NCBI RefSeq assembly: GCF_024170005.1 | Contig: NZ_JALJXJ010000015.1 | Coordinates: forward strand, 62,001 to 126,000 | Direction of reading: 5' to 3' | Length of the DNA: 64,000 bases | DNA from: Azospirillum lipoferum | GTDB taxonomy: Bacteria > Pseudomonadota > Alphaproteobacteria > Azospirillales > Azospirillaceae | Shown: positions 26,937 through 35,100 of the stretch, one piece after another | How the letters are laid out: each line of letters opens with the position of its first letter | Position numbering within the stretch: the first letter of the stretch is position 1 | Position numbers and translations under genes: made by a program | The notes under the pieces: generated by a model | The model's database searches: none | The model's input: only the letters and a program-made list of their open reading frames with translations | Told to the model about the DNA's origin: nothing

Positions 26937-27017
26937 TCTGCCTCTCAAGCACAACGCCCCGGTGCGCCCTGCCCAACGGCGGGCAGCGCTGCCGGGGCTA
27001 TGTCGGCTTGATCGGCG
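26937..27017 (-). promoter_or_regulatory. Conserved structured leader, cassette copy 1
   Basis: About 77 bp upstream of the small gene match the other cassette at 74 positions, much better than the genes themselves. On the minus strand the leader can fold as one long hairpin: CCCCGG pairs CCGGGG, enclosing GCGC-TGCCC paired with GGGCA-GG-GCGC. It ends in the GAGAGG ribosome site. A cis-acting RNA or mobile-cassette border is inferred. Confidence 0.55.
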
Positions 27018-27226
27018 GGTGGTGTGAGCGGAGAGTCATAATCGCATCCTAACGCTCTGGTCCCTACGCTTCCACATTGGGGGGAGAGAGGTCAACATTA
27101 TCCCCTTCCGGAGATTTTCCCTTCAAATAGGGGTAGTTTTCAGGAACGCTTGCCCCGACCGAACGTTATGATCATATGATGTTGCGCCGAAGCTGATGAC
27201 GCTGCCGGTGCCAAGTGCCGGATGAG

Positions 27227-27643
27227 ATGAGCATGCCTAAGAAGAAACCCAAACTTGGGCATGAGACACTTGATCTTGGCCCTCTGCCCGTGGACGCGAT
27301 CAACAAGGCCCTGTCTCTTGAACTCGAAGCCGGCACTGCGGTTCTGATTCCCGCGATCCAACTGCATGTCTTGCGCCGTCATCCTGAAGATTACGAACGC
27401 CTTCTGCCCCATGTTGCCAGCGTGGTGAACGCTCCTCAGTTCATCGGCGATGATATCCGGAATCCTGGCAAGATCGAGTTGATCGCCCGTGTCCCTTCGG
27501 TTGATTCGGTTCTGTTGGTGGCGGTCGATGTCGAAGTGAACGCCAACGGACAGTATGAAGTCCGCTCCTTCTATCCGATTGCCGAGGACAAGGTTCAGAA
27601 CCGGTTGAGGAAAGGCTATCTGAAGAGGGTGCCAATACGCTGA
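27227..27643 (+). CDS. Possible PBECR/BECR-fold nuclease-like phage cargo protein
   Basis: The 138-residue protein has a pattern seen in phage-associated BECR-fold nuclease domains: LIPAIQLHVLRRHPEDYERL, then VVNAPQFIGDD, a beta strand LLVAVDVEV, and EVRSFYPIAEDKVQNRLRKG with the RSFY turn. A conserved His-Arg-His and SFY are visible. It lies alone on the plus strand between the cassette and repressor, capped by a hairpin terminator, as a moron gene would be. Starts at 27227 or 27233 lack a strong ribosome site. The nuclease role is a family-level guess. Confidence 0.4.
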   Translation: MSMPKKKPKLGHETLDLGPLPVDAINKALSLELEAGTAVLIPAIQLHVLRRHPEDYERLLPHVASVVNAPQFIGDDIRNPGKIELIARVPSVDSVLLVAVDVEVNANGQYEVRSFYPIAEDKVQNRLRKGYLKRVPIR

Positions 27644-27670
27644 AGGCCCCACCTTCCGGTAGGGCCTTCA
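27641..27670. terminator. Hairpin after the PBECR-like gene
   Basis: TGAAGGCCC (27641-27649, including the stop codon) pairs perfectly with GGGCCTTCA (27662-27670). There is no T-run on the plus strand. It isolates the plus-strand gene from the convergent repressor gene. Confidence 0.55.
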
Positions 27671-27895
27671 ACCGTCCAACGATGAAACTTGAGCCGGAAT
27701 GCAACCCCCGGATCCCTTCGCCCTTTCGGACTACTTCACCACACCATCCTTGGCTGATGTGGAGTGTGAGACAGCCGTTCTCACCTCAGCAAGCTTCATC
27801 GCACACAACAACAGTCCTTGTGCCAATATGGCTCCGGGTATCTGTCGAGTCAACGCCATCGTCCATAACCCTGCATAACCGGCCATAACATCCCA

Positions 27896-28642
27896 TCACA
27901 TCCGCCGAGCAAACCACACGACCCGCCCAATGATGTTCACCTCGTCGGCCGTGCGCTCGTACCGCCCATGGCGCGGGTTGTCGGATGCGATGACGACCCG
28001 CGGCGGATCGCTGTTCGGCACGAACTCCAGTCGCTTCACCACCACGCCGAAGCCATCCCACAGGGCGAAGATGCCGGGCGGGGAGGGGAAGCGATCCTCC
28101 AGGTGGACCATCACCCGGTCGCCGCTGACCAGCGTCGGCTCCATGCTGTCGCCCTGGACCGGGATGATCCGGGCGGCTCCGTTGCCGATGCGCAGCTCCT
28201 GCCGGAGATAGTCCGGGGGGAACTCCCACAGGCCGGTGATCTTCTCCGTCTCGCTGTAGCCGCCACCGTCGCCGTTGGGCTGGTAGTCGAGCAGGGCTTC
28301 GCCCCCGGCGCCCATGCCGGCGCGGACATCGATCTCGGGAACCGGGACGGTGTCGTCGCTCTCGCCGGCCGGCCGGCGGTCGGCGGGCAAGGCGGGCGGC
28401 TCCGGAGGCGTCGAGGCGATGGCGGCCGGGCCCTGGCCCTCGCCGGTCAGCAACCAGGCGGCGGAGACGCCGAGAAGCGAGGCGTAGCGGCCGGCGACAT
28501 CGGCACGCAGGCCGCGCTCGCCGCTTTCATGCAGGGCATAGGTCGGCTGCGGCACGCCGTGGCTGGCGGCGAACTCCTTGGCGGTCCGATAGCCGGCCGC
28601 GGTGCGCGCGAGGCGCAGGCGCTGTGCAATGTCACGCTTCAT
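27896..28642 (-). CDS. CI-like repressor, XRE HTH plus S24 peptidase
   Basis: The 248-residue protein has an N-terminal helix-turn-helix (IAQRLRLARTAAGYRTAKEF, then PTYALHESGERG) and a C-terminal LexA/S24 self-cleaving domain: Ser166 in PVQGDSMEPTLVSGDRV and Lys203 in VVVKRLEF. AGMGAGGE around residue 109 offers an Ala-Gly cleavage site. It should maintain lysogeny and be cut on RecA activation. It is divergent from the Cro-like gene, with inverted repeats between them. Confidence 0.92.
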   Translation of the reverse strand: MKRDIAQRLRLARTAAGYRTAKEFAASHGVPQPTYALHESGERGLRADVAGRYASLLGVSAAWLLTGEGQGPAAIASTPPEPPALPADRRPAGESDDTVPVPEIDVRAGMGAGGEALLDYQPNGDGGGYSETEKITGLWEFPPDYLRQELRIGNGAARIIPVQGDSMEPTLVSGDRVMVHLEDRFPSPPGIFALWDGFGVVVKRLEFVPNSDPPRVVIASDNPRHGRYERTADEVNIIGRVVWFARRM

Positions 28643-28746
28643 GGGAGTGAGCCTAAAGGTAAGCTGGGCTTACGCAAGCAGCGATAAATTGCAATACGCA
28701 TAGCATGGGGTTGACAGAAGAATTGCGTTAAGTCACTCTATGCTGC
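28643..28746. promoter_or_regulatory. CI/Cro divergent control region with candidate operators
   Basis: Visible elements are a perfect inverted repeat GTAAGC-TGG-GCTTAC (28659-28673), ATTGCAATACGCA (28688-28700), TTGACA (28711-28716) as a -35 for the rightward promoter, AATTGCGTT (28721-28729), and GCATAG (28698-28703) facing CTATGC (28738-28743). No clear -10 is spaced from the TTGACA. The Cro-like ATG at 28747 has no Shine-Dalgarno and could be leaderless. Confidence 0.6.
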
Positions 28747-29070
28747 ATGAAAACCTTCATCGACATCATTGCCGAGTGGCCGAGCGACCAAGCCTTTGCC
28801 GAGGACGCCGGTGTGACCGCGTCGCTGGTGGTGTGCTGGCGCCATCGAAACAGCGTTCCGGCCAAGTGCTGGCGGAAGCTCGTGCGCGGCGCGGTGCTGC
28901 GCGATCTGGCGGTGACGCTGGAGGCTCTGGCGATTGCGGCCGAAGACCGGCCGAACTGGATCCGCCGCGGCAAGGGCGGCCGACGCACGGGCCGCCGGCC
29001 GCCTGCCCGCCGGACCCGGAGAAAGACAGCGGCGCCCCAGGGGACGGAAACCCAGAGCGCCGCGGTCTGA
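28747..29070 (+). CDS. Cro/YdaS-like regulator
   Basis: The first 60 of 107 residues (FIDIIAEWPSDQAFAEDAGV, then VVCWRHRNSVPAKCWRKLV) look like a compact helix-turn-helix of the YdaS/Cro type. The last 35 residues are Arg-rich and likely disordered. It is the first gene rightward from the repressor control region, the usual place of cro. Weak translation signals suggest a leaderless mRNA. Confidence 0.65.
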   Translation: MKTFIDIIAEWPSDQAFAEDAGVTASLVVCWRHRNSVPAKCWRKLVRGAVLRDLAVTLEALAIAAEDRPNWIRRGKGGRRTGRRPPARRTRRKTAAPQGTETQSAAV

Positions 29071-29237
29071 TCAATCGTGCCGGCGGCGGGTGCGAACCGT
29101 CCCGGCACACAAGGAAGGAGGATCGGGTGGGTGCCTTCCCAGGACAGATTTGCCGCTTCGCCCGGTCCGGGGCAATGCGCGCGATGGTGGTGCGGTCGGT
29201 GCAAACGGCTCAGACCTTCACGCGCACATGCACGCGG

Positions 29238-29408
29238 TCAGTGGGCCGCCGGTCTGCGGGTCGCCCGCTCCGTCAGCACCTTCACGCGCCCCTTCAGCGC
29301 CAGCAGGTCGCGCCGCTCGCCGGCCGGCAGCAGCTCGGCCATCAGCGTCATACGGGCCAGGACTTCCTCGGTGTGCTGGGTGAACTCGGTGCCCAGGCTG
29401 TCGGTCAT
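29238..29408 (-). CDS. Possible small protein, antisense to the early region
   Basis: A 56-residue frame begins MTDSLGTEFTQHTEEVLARM with GGAG nine bases upstream and encodes an amphipathic helical protein. A minus-strand hairpin terminator lies just upstream rather than downstream. Nothing else supports expression; it may be a spurious frame. Confidence 0.3.
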   Translation of the reverse strand: MTDSLGTEFTQHTEEVLARMTLMAELLPAGERRDLLALKGRVKVLTERATRRPAAH

Positions 29409-29454
29409 CGTCGCTGTCTCCATCCCGGTTCGGCCGGTCCATCCGGCGGCTTCG

Positions 29455-29481
29455 AAAAAGGCGCCCGTCCGAAGACGGGCG
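29455..29481 (-). terminator. UUCG-hairpin terminator on the minus strand
   Basis: On the minus strand CGCCCGTC-TTCG-GACGGGCG is followed by CCTTTTTC, a textbook intrinsic terminator. No minus-strand gene lies immediately upstream, so it may end a short antisense RNA or guard the early region. Confidence 0.65.
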
Positions 29482-29581
29482 AGGTTCCCAACGTCAACGA
29501 TGAGGCATCCGCCTCTCCGTGCCCGAACCATGGCATGGGGAGTTGTGCCGGATGCATCACAACCAGCAGGTCAATCCGCCA

Positions 29582-29974
29582 ATGTCTGTGACGGATCAGG
29601 CACTGATCGACGAGGCGCGGGAGTGGTTGCGCGACGCCGGGGACGGCGCGCCGACCACCAAGGCGTCGCTGACCCGCGCGGCGAAGGAGCTGGGCATCAG
29701 CTTCAACCGCGCCTGGGCCATCTACTACGGCCGGGTCGAGCGGCTGTGGGCAGTCGAGTACCTGTCGATGAAGGCCTGCGCCGAAGCCGGCAAAGCCCGG
29801 AGGATCGCCCGCCTCAAAGCTGAAATCGCCCGACTGGAGACCGTGGATGCCGCTATCACCGCCCGCCTGGATACTGAGGCTCCACCGAGCCTGGGTGCGG
29901 TGGCGGATCAGCCGGCTGCGTCGGAGGCTGGAGAAGGAGCAACAGCGCTGACCCCTCGCGGGGGTCGCCTCTGA
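29582..29974 (+). CDS. Hypothetical phage protein with probable HTH
   Basis: The 130-residue protein has a likely helix-turn-helix (TKASLTRAAKELGISFNRAW) followed by a helical coiled segment (KARRIARLKAEIARLETVDA). I chose the ATG at 29582; an upstream in-frame ATG is also possible. Its stop overlaps the start of the next gene. It leads the replication operon and may be a regulator. Confidence 0.55.
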   Translation: MSVTDQALIDEAREWLRDAGDGAPTTKASLTRAAKELGISFNRAWAIYYGRVERLWAVEYLSMKACAEAGKARRIARLKAEIARLETVDAAITARLDTEAPPSLGAVADQPAASEAGEGATALTPRGGRL

Positions 29975-30186
29975 TGCACATCCATCCCGTCGCCGATCTG
30001 CCGGTCGAGGCCGCGCCCGGCTCCGTGGCGCTGAACGAGGCGCGCCTGCGCATCGTCGCCGACGCCTGCCGCCTCGACACGCCGGAGCAGCGCAAGCTGC
30101 TGATCACGGCCTTGTATGAAGACGGGATCCTGTCGATGGAGGAGACGGCGGCCCTGTTCGACCGTCTCGGGCTGGCGGAGGCATGA
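29974..30186 (+). CDS. Small hypothetical phage protein
   Basis: The 70-residue protein is acidic and helical, with RKLLITALYEDGILSMEETA. Its start overlaps the previous stop and its stop overlaps the primase start, so it is translationally coupled. Function unknown; possibly a replication accessory. Confidence 0.6.
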   Translation: MHIHPVADLPVEAAPGSVALNEARLRIVADACRLDTPEQRKLLITALYEDGILSMEETAALFDRLGLAEA

Positions 30187-31166
30187 TGCGCGATCCCGCC
30201 GCCCTCGAGCGCGCCCGCTCCGTCCCGCTGTCCGAGGTCGCGGCCAAGCGCCTGCGGCTGGTCAAGGCCGGGCGCGAGTTCAAGGCCTGCTGCCCCTTCC
30301 ATGACGAGAAGTCGCCGAGCTTCTTCATCAACGACCGCAAGGGCTTCTTCCACTGCTTCGGCTGCGGGGCGCACGGCGACGTGATCGACCTGCTGCGCCG
30401 GCTGGACGGGCTGGACTTCGCCGCCGCGGTCGAGGCGCTGTCCGGCGAGCGCCCGGCGCTCCGCCGTAACACCGCCCTGGATTTCGAGCGCCGCATGATG
30501 GCGGCCACCGAGGAATACACCGCCGCCGCGGGCAGGGGGTGGGAACCGGATGAGGACGAGCGCGCCCGTATGGAGCATGCGCGCGCCATCTGGTTCAACG
30601 CCCGGCCCATCGCCGGTACCGTCGCCGAGACCTATCTGCGCTGGCGCGGCATCCGCCTGCCGCTGCCGCCGACCCTGCGCTTCGCCCCGGCCCTGTGGCA
30701 CGCCACCGCCCGGCGGGAGTTCCCGGCGCTGGTCGCGGCGATGCAGGACGGCGCCGGCACCATCACCGCGGTCCAGCGCATCTACCTGACGCCGGACGGG
30801 CGCGGGAAGCTGGACGTGAAGCCCCGCAAGAAGGGGAAGGGGCCGATGCGCGACGGCGCCGTGCGGCTGGCGCGGCCGGGCAGGGTGCTGGGGCTGGCCG
30901 AGGGCATCGAGACGGCGCTGTCGGCCCGTCAGATCTACAGCCTGCCGGTCTGGTCGGCCAACGGCGCCGGCCGCATGCACAGCGTCGCCCTGCCGGACTG
31001 CGTCGAGCATGTGGTGGTGTTCGCCGATGCCGGGGAAACCGGCATCGCTGCCGCACAGCGGGCCGCCGACCTGTTCGCCGGCCGCGGGCTGCTGGTCGAC
31101 ATCGAGGCACCGCTAGAGGGCGACTGGAACGACGCGCTGATGGGGCGCGGGGCGGTGGCGGCATGA
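30183..31166 (+). CDS. Phage primase, CHC2 zinc finger plus TOPRIM
   Basis: The 327-residue protein has a DnaG-type zinc finger (ACCPFHDEKSPSFFI, then FFHCFGCGAHGDVID; Cys37, His40, Cys58, Cys61). It also has a C-terminal TOPRIM region with LGLAEGIETALSA and VVVFADAGE. The DnaG-like RNA polymerase middle is short, as in phage and plasmid primases (Toprim_3 class). It overlaps the ATPase gene and should prime replication with it. Confidence 0.9.
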   Translation: MMRDPAALERARSVPLSEVAAKRLRLVKAGREFKACCPFHDEKSPSFFINDRKGFFHCFGCGAHGDVIDLLRRLDGLDFAAAVEALSGERPALRRNTALDFERRMMAATEEYTAAAGRGWEPDEDERARMEHARAIWFNARPIAGTVAETYLRWRGIRLPLPPTLRFAPALWHATARREFPALVAAMQDGAGTITAVQRIYLTPDGRGKLDVKPRKKGKGPMRDGAVRLARPGRVLGLAEGIETALSARQIYSLPVWSANGAGRMHSVALPDCVEHVVVFADAGETGIAAAQRAADLFAGRGLLVDIEAPLEGDWNDALMGRGAVAA

Positions 31167-32305
31167 ACAACGTCACGCCGTTGCCGGCCAATCAACGGCG
31201 GCTGGCGCCCTTCGAGGCGTTCTCTCCCATCGAATGGCAGGGCCGGAACCCCCCGGCGCTGGACTGGATGGTCGAGAACTGCGTCCTGCGCGGCACCGTC
31301 TGCATGCTCTCCGGCGATGGTGGGCTGGGCAAGTCGCTGCTGATGCAGCAGCTGCTGACCTGCGCCGCGCTCGGCCAGGATTGGCTCGGCATGAAGGTGG
31401 CCCAATGCAGGGGTCTGGGCTTCTTCTGCGAGGACGACAAGGACGAGTTGTGGCGGCGCCAGCAGTCCATCAACACCCTGTACGGGACCGAGATGGGCGA
31501 CCTGGAGGACGTCTGGATGATGTCCCGAGTTGGCGCGGAGAACGTCCTGATGGAGTTCGACCGCCGAGACGATACAGCGAAGCCGACTCCGATCTTCGCG
31601 CAGCTCCGGCAGAAGGTGCTCGATGTTGGGGCACAGCTGATCGTGCTCGACACGCTGGCCGACGTCTTTGCCGGCAACGAGATCATCCGCAATCAGGTGC
31701 GACGCTTCGTGTCGGCGCTGCGCAAGCTGGCGCTGGAGACCAATGGGGCGGTGATCCTGACGGCTCACCCGTCCCTGGCCGGCCTGAACAGCGGATCGGG
31801 CATCTCCGGTTCCACGGCCTGGAACAACTCTGTGCGCTCCCGGCTGTATCTGACCAAACCCAAACCGAAGAACGGAGAGGAGGAAGACGATGGCGACATC
31901 CGGCTCCTGAAGACCATGAAGTCCAACCAGTCCAAGTCCGGCGGTCAGATCGAGATACGCTGGGAGCATGGCGCGTTCATGCGGGTGGATGCCCCGGCGG
32001 ATGCCGGCCCGCTGGACAAGGTGGACCAGATCGACCTGAAGGTATCGGTGCTCAAGGCGGTGGACCAGCTGTGCCGGAACGGCACCCGCATGAGCCCGGA
32101 CAAGTTCGCCCGCACCTATGTGGTGAAGGCCCTGATGCAGCACCCCATGACCCGGCGGTTCACCCGCGGTCAGATCGAAGGGGTGAAGGACGCTTTGCTC
32201 GCCGACAAGCGGCTGGCCATCGTCGAGATCGGCCCGCCGTCCAAGCGGCAACAGTACATCCGCACGGACACGTTCCGCTTCGCGGATGAGGAAGGGAAAC
32301 CCTGA
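31163..32305 (+). CDS. RepA-type AAA ATPase / replicative helicase-like
   Basis: The 380-residue protein has Walker A GDGGLGKS (51-58), Walker B LIVLDTLADVF (about 159-169) and a sensor-like ILTAHPSLAGLNSGSGISGS, typical of the AAA_25/RepA hexameric ATPase family. The C-terminal 100 residues resemble a winged-helix DNA-binding part. It overlaps the primase stop (ATGA) and is directly followed by an iteron array, a natural primase-helicase-origin arrangement. Confidence 0.88.
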   Translation: MNNVTPLPANQRRLAPFEAFSPIEWQGRNPPALDWMVENCVLRGTVCMLSGDGGLGKSLLMQQLLTCAALGQDWLGMKVAQCRGLGFFCEDDKDELWRRQQSINTLYGTEMGDLEDVWMMSRVGAENVLMEFDRRDDTAKPTPIFAQLRQKVLDVGAQLIVLDTLADVFAGNEIIRNQVRRFVSALRKLALETNGAVILTAHPSLAGLNSGSGISGSTAWNNSVRSRLYLTKPKPKNGEEEDDGDIRLLKTMKSNQSKSGGQIEIRWEHGAFMRVDAPADAGPLDKVDQIDLKVSVLKAVDQLCRNGTRMSPDKFARTYVVKALMQHPMTRRFTRGQIEGVKDALLADKRLAIVEIGPPSKRQQYIRTDTFRFADEEGKP

Positions 32306-32314
32306 TGCGCATCC

Positions 32315-32477
32315 TTCCGACCCTGTTTCCGACCTGCCTTCCGACCTCCTTCCGAGCTTCCGACCTACTGGTAAGTGCTTGGAAAATCACAAACTTCCGA
32401 CCTCGCTTCCGACCTTTTCCGACCTTCCAACCTGTCTGTAACCCCTTGATCCGAAACGCATTTCCGACCTTCCGACC
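32315..32477. repeat. Iteron array, candidate phage replication origin
   Basis: TTCCGACC occurs exactly nine times, starting at 32315, 32327, 32339, 32358, 32395, 32407, 32417, 32462 and 32470, with one-base variants at 32350 and 32425. Several are spaced 8-12 bp. A locally AT-rich segment (32372-32394) lies inside. The position right after the helicase gene supports an origin. An open frame here just reflects the repeats. Confidence 0.7.
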
Positions 32478-32576
32478 TCCGAGTATAGGGCTAAAGCCCT
32501 ATACCGCGCACGCCCGCGAGGGACGCTGCGGCGCGGCCCTGTGGGCTGGAGGCCTTCGAGCCATGGGAGTGACCGC

Positions 32577-32909
32577 ATGACCGACAAGACCGAGCGTCCC
32601 GTGCTGGCATCCGCCGGCCATCACGCCGACGGCGTGGTCGAGCTGTTCCGGCTGCAGGACGAGCTGGAGGCCAAGGCCCGCGCCCTGCTGGCGAACCGGG
32701 AGCGGTTGGGGGTCGGCGGCGCCATACCGGACGATCCGACCGAGGCCGGGCTGTGGGCGGACATTCGCCGCATCGGCGAGCGGATCGGCGCGCTGGGTGG
32801 CACCGCGGCGATGGTGGACATCTGGGACGATCTCGACCGCACCGCCGGGCACCACGCTTCGACGGCGGTGGATTACGCTTGGCACGGCATCGGCGGGTGG
32901 GCTGCATGA
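32577..32909 (+). CDS. Hypothetical phage protein
   Basis: The 110-residue acidic helical protein (HHADGVVELFRLQDELEAKA, then YAWHGIGGWAA) has no recognised family. It follows the iteron array and overlaps the next gene by four bases. It may be a small late-replication or regulatory factor. Confidence 0.55.
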   Translation: MTDKTERPVLASAGHHADGVVELFRLQDELEAKARALLANRERLGVGGAIPDDPTEAGLWADIRRIGERIGALGGTAAMVDIWDDLDRTAGHHASTAVDYAWHGIGGWAA

Positions 32910-33709
32910 CCGCTGCCACCGTTCCCGCCGGCTCCGGGCGGCGGCCCGCCAACGATGCCGCGGCACCCGACACCCGCCAGCCGGTGGACGTCGAGAGGCT
33001 GGCGATCTGGGCGATCCGCGACCAGAAGGCGGACCGCACCGGCGGCGCGCTGTTCGACCTGGAGGCCGCGCTCGACCATCCCGACCGGGAGCCGCGGGAC
33101 AGCAGCCGCGACGGCGTCGCCACGCTGATGCGCCGGCGGGAGACGGGCGGCTGCCGGATCGACGGCGGCGGGCCGATGCGGGGTGTCCAGCCCCGGGTGC
33201 ATCCGGACGCCGAGGCGGTGGTCGACGCGATCCGCGCCATTCCCGACTGGCGACAGCGCGGGCTGGTGTTCGAATACGCCCAGCTCGGCGACCGGCCGGA
33301 CTGGTCCAACGGCGACCAGACGCTGGTCCCCGTCCCGGTGCCCGAAAGCCGGCGCGGAGCGGTGCGCCACGTCGTCCGGGCGGAGTGGGTGGACCTGCCG
33401 CTGCAATCGGTGCTGCTGGCCGATCTGCGGCGCCGGGGCGTGCCGATCCTCGACCGGTACGGCCGGCTGCGGTTCCCGTCGCAGGAGCCGGGCTTCGCCT
33501 ACCGCATCACCGACGACGGCGGGCGTCAGGTGGCCGTGCGCTGGTGCCCGCTGGAGCCGTCCCCGTCGGATGCCTGGATCGCGAACATGAACGCCATCTA
33601 CGCGGCTTGGCATGCCGGGATGATGGCGTTGGAGAGGGCGCTGCGGCGGGTGGTGCTGCGGGATCACAGGCTCGTCGGGTTCGGTGTGCCGGCGGAGCCG
33701 TGGGGGTGA
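32906..33709 (+). CDS. Hypothetical phage protein
   Basis: The 267-residue soluble protein has no motif I can name. A central part (RRGAVRHVVRAEWVDLPLQS, then VPILDRYGRLRFPSQEPGF) is beta-rich. Its start overlaps the upstream gene (ATGA). It ends the rightward replication operon; a minus-strand block of accessory genes follows. Confidence 0.6.
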   Translation: MTAATVPAGSGRRPANDAAAPDTRQPVDVERLAIWAIRDQKADRTGGALFDLEAALDHPDREPRDSSRDGVATLMRRRETGGCRIDGGGPMRGVQPRVHPDAEAVVDAIRAIPDWRQRGLVFEYAQLGDRPDWSNGDQTLVPVPVPESRRGAVRHVVRAEWVDLPLQSVLLADLRRRGVPILDRYGRLRFPSQEPGFAYRITDDGGRQVAVRWCPLEPSPSDAWIANMNAIYAAWHAGMMALERALRRVVLRDHRLVGFGVPAEPWG

Positions 33710-33750
33710 TGCGTGGGCAGAAGAGGGCCGGCCGGCAGGCAGGCGGGCGG

Positions 33751-34224
33751 TCAGGGGGCGACTTGAGACGCATCGGCTGCCGCGTCGGAATACTGATGCC
33801 CGCACCGCCGACACGTCTTCGCCGTTCCCATAGAGATCGACCCGCAATCGGGGCAGATCTTCGAAAAGCTGGGTTCGGCAACGGCCTGCACAGACTGGGC
33901 GGCCGACTGGGTGTCATTGGGGGATGGCGCAGGCTCCAAGGGAGCCGACCGTTGTTGAGCCGGCGGCATGGCGCGTGGCGCGTTTGCGATGATTGCCGGC
34001 CCGAGCCGGTCCACCGCATCCCGAACCGCCGCCAGCCCGACCAGGATGCAGCCGGTCATGAACAGCAGGCCCGATACGATCAGGCCATTGCTCTGGCGGC
34101 TCAGCAGGCCGATGTTCTCAACGCGCCCGGACACCCCGGTCGACACGCCGGTGTCGACGCCGACCGCAAAAAAAAATGATCCGAGCAGACCAAACACGAT
34201 CATGGTGAAGCCGGCAACGCGCAT
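33751..34224 (-). CDS. Membrane protein with C-terminal zinc ribbon
   Basis: The 157-residue protein has two hydrophobic segments (MIVFGLLGSFFFAVG and GLIVSGLLFMTGCILVGLAA), a Pro/Ala-rich linker and a zinc ribbon (ICPDCGSISMGTAKTCRRCG, four Cys). It is a minus-strand accessory gene within the phage. A role in superinfection exclusion would fit a phage membrane protein but is speculative. Confidence 0.6.
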   Translation of the reverse strand: MRVAGFTMIVFGLLGSFFFAVGVDTGVSTGVSGRVENIGLLSRQSNGLIVSGLLFMTGCILVGLAAVRDAVDRLGPAIIANAPRAMPPAQQRSAPLEPAPSPNDTQSAAQSVQAVAEPSFSKICPDCGSISMGTAKTCRRCGHQYSDAAADASQVAP

Positions 34225-34297
34225 GTCAGGGGATCCTCAAAACTGCAAATCGGTGTAATCGGAAAACTTGCACCTCCGACCAGTAGTCGGTTGATGA

Positions 34298-34564
34298 TTA
34301 ATTCTTTGTTGTAATAGAGATGTTGAAGCCTATTGGGAACATCATGATAAGGAGAAACCCTGCAATTAGTATCATGATCCTGATAGTATAGCTATGTACA
34401 CTTGATCCTGCTTTAGGCAAAACCACCAATGTGATCAGAGCTGAGATCGATAGCACAATGCCGCCAATCGCCCACAGAACCTGACTCCGCCCCCGCTCCT
34501 TGGCAATGAACCAGTTTACGGTTGCGCACACAATACTAAGAATAATTACAATAATTGGAGACAT
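34298..34564 (-). CDS. Small three-segment membrane protein
   Basis: The 88-residue protein has three hydrophobic helices (IIVIILSIVCATVNWFIA, WAIGGIVLSISALITLVVL, IRIMILIAGFLLIMMFP). The gene is AT-rich compared with the phage backbone, suggesting cargo. No family recognised. Confidence 0.55.
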   Translation of the reverse strand: MSPIIVIILSIVCATVNWFIAKERGRSQVLWAIGGIVLSISALITLVVLPKAGSSVHSYTIRIMILIAGFLLIMMFPIGFNISITTKN

Positions 34565-34850
34565 AATTAAAGGTCCATCATTTGGAATTTATAACTGATT
34601 CCCAAGCCAGAACGGCCCAGTAACATAATTCGACGAGATAGACTTGTGCTTTTGTCTGGCGCCGTCTCGTGCTTCAGAGGCTTGACCGTTGGCCACGGCC
34701 CCACATTGCTACAAGCTGCGCTAAGCGCACTCCATCTACCCTTCCCAGCGCGAACGCCCACCGCTTTGCGCAACCAGATTATGCAGAGGCACACATCCAG
34801 AGTCGAGACCCAGCTTCGGCTTGGCGGTGCGACGATCCGGCAGAACGAGA
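34565..34850. other. Non-coding stretch left of cassette 2
   Basis: No supported gene. The last ~50 bp (from about 34800, GAGTCGAGACC) are shared with the left border of cassette 1 near 26637, so the repeated unit extends past the terminator hairpin. Confidence 0.4.
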
Positions 34851-34878
34851 AAGGGCCGCCCGGTAAGGAGCGGCCCTT
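34851..34878. terminator. Hairpin at the 3' end of cassette 2
   Basis: AAGGGCCGC (34851-34859) pairs with GCGGCCCTT (34870-34878). It corresponds to the hairpin at 26682-26725 and lies seven bases beyond the stop of the small gene. Confidence 0.55.
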
Positions 34879-34884
34879 CCAACA

Positions 34885-35100
34885 TCATTCGCTGTAACGG
34901 TCGCGTACGTCCTGCCGTATTTCCTGCATGGTCAGCTCACTCCAGAACCGCCGGGGATTGGCGCAGCATCCGCGGGCGCACCATGCCATGTGATTGGCGA
35001 ACCTGTCGGCCTCCGGCCCCTGGTTCCACGCCCGACGTACCTTGGCCTTCATGCGTGCCAGATCGTGGCGGCGGCGTGCACGCTTCATGTCCTTGAACAT
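34885..35100 (-). CDS. Small basic Cys-containing protein, cassette copy 2
   Basis: The 71-residue protein MFKDMKRARRRHDLARMKAK has ARGCCANPRRFWSELTMQEI near its end. It is a diverged paralogue of the 26724-26936 product with the same basic N-terminus, Cys cluster, NPRR and LTMQE motifs. The start at 35100 matches copy 1; a second ATG at 35103 is also possible. Function unknown. Confidence 0.65.
   Translation of the reverse strand: MFKDMKRARRRHDLARMKAKVRRAWNQGPEADRFANHMAWCARGCCANPRRFWSELTMQEIRQDVRDRYSE

Noticed and set aside
32315..32477. CRISPR array
   Set aside because: Repeats are 8 bp with 0-37 bp gaps, far from CRISPR repeat and spacer sizes, and no cas genes are present.
32305..32580. 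Short frame across the iteron array as a gene
   Set aside because: Its repeated Pro-Thr-Phe-Arg pattern only mirrors the TTCCGACC repeats, and there is no ribosome site.
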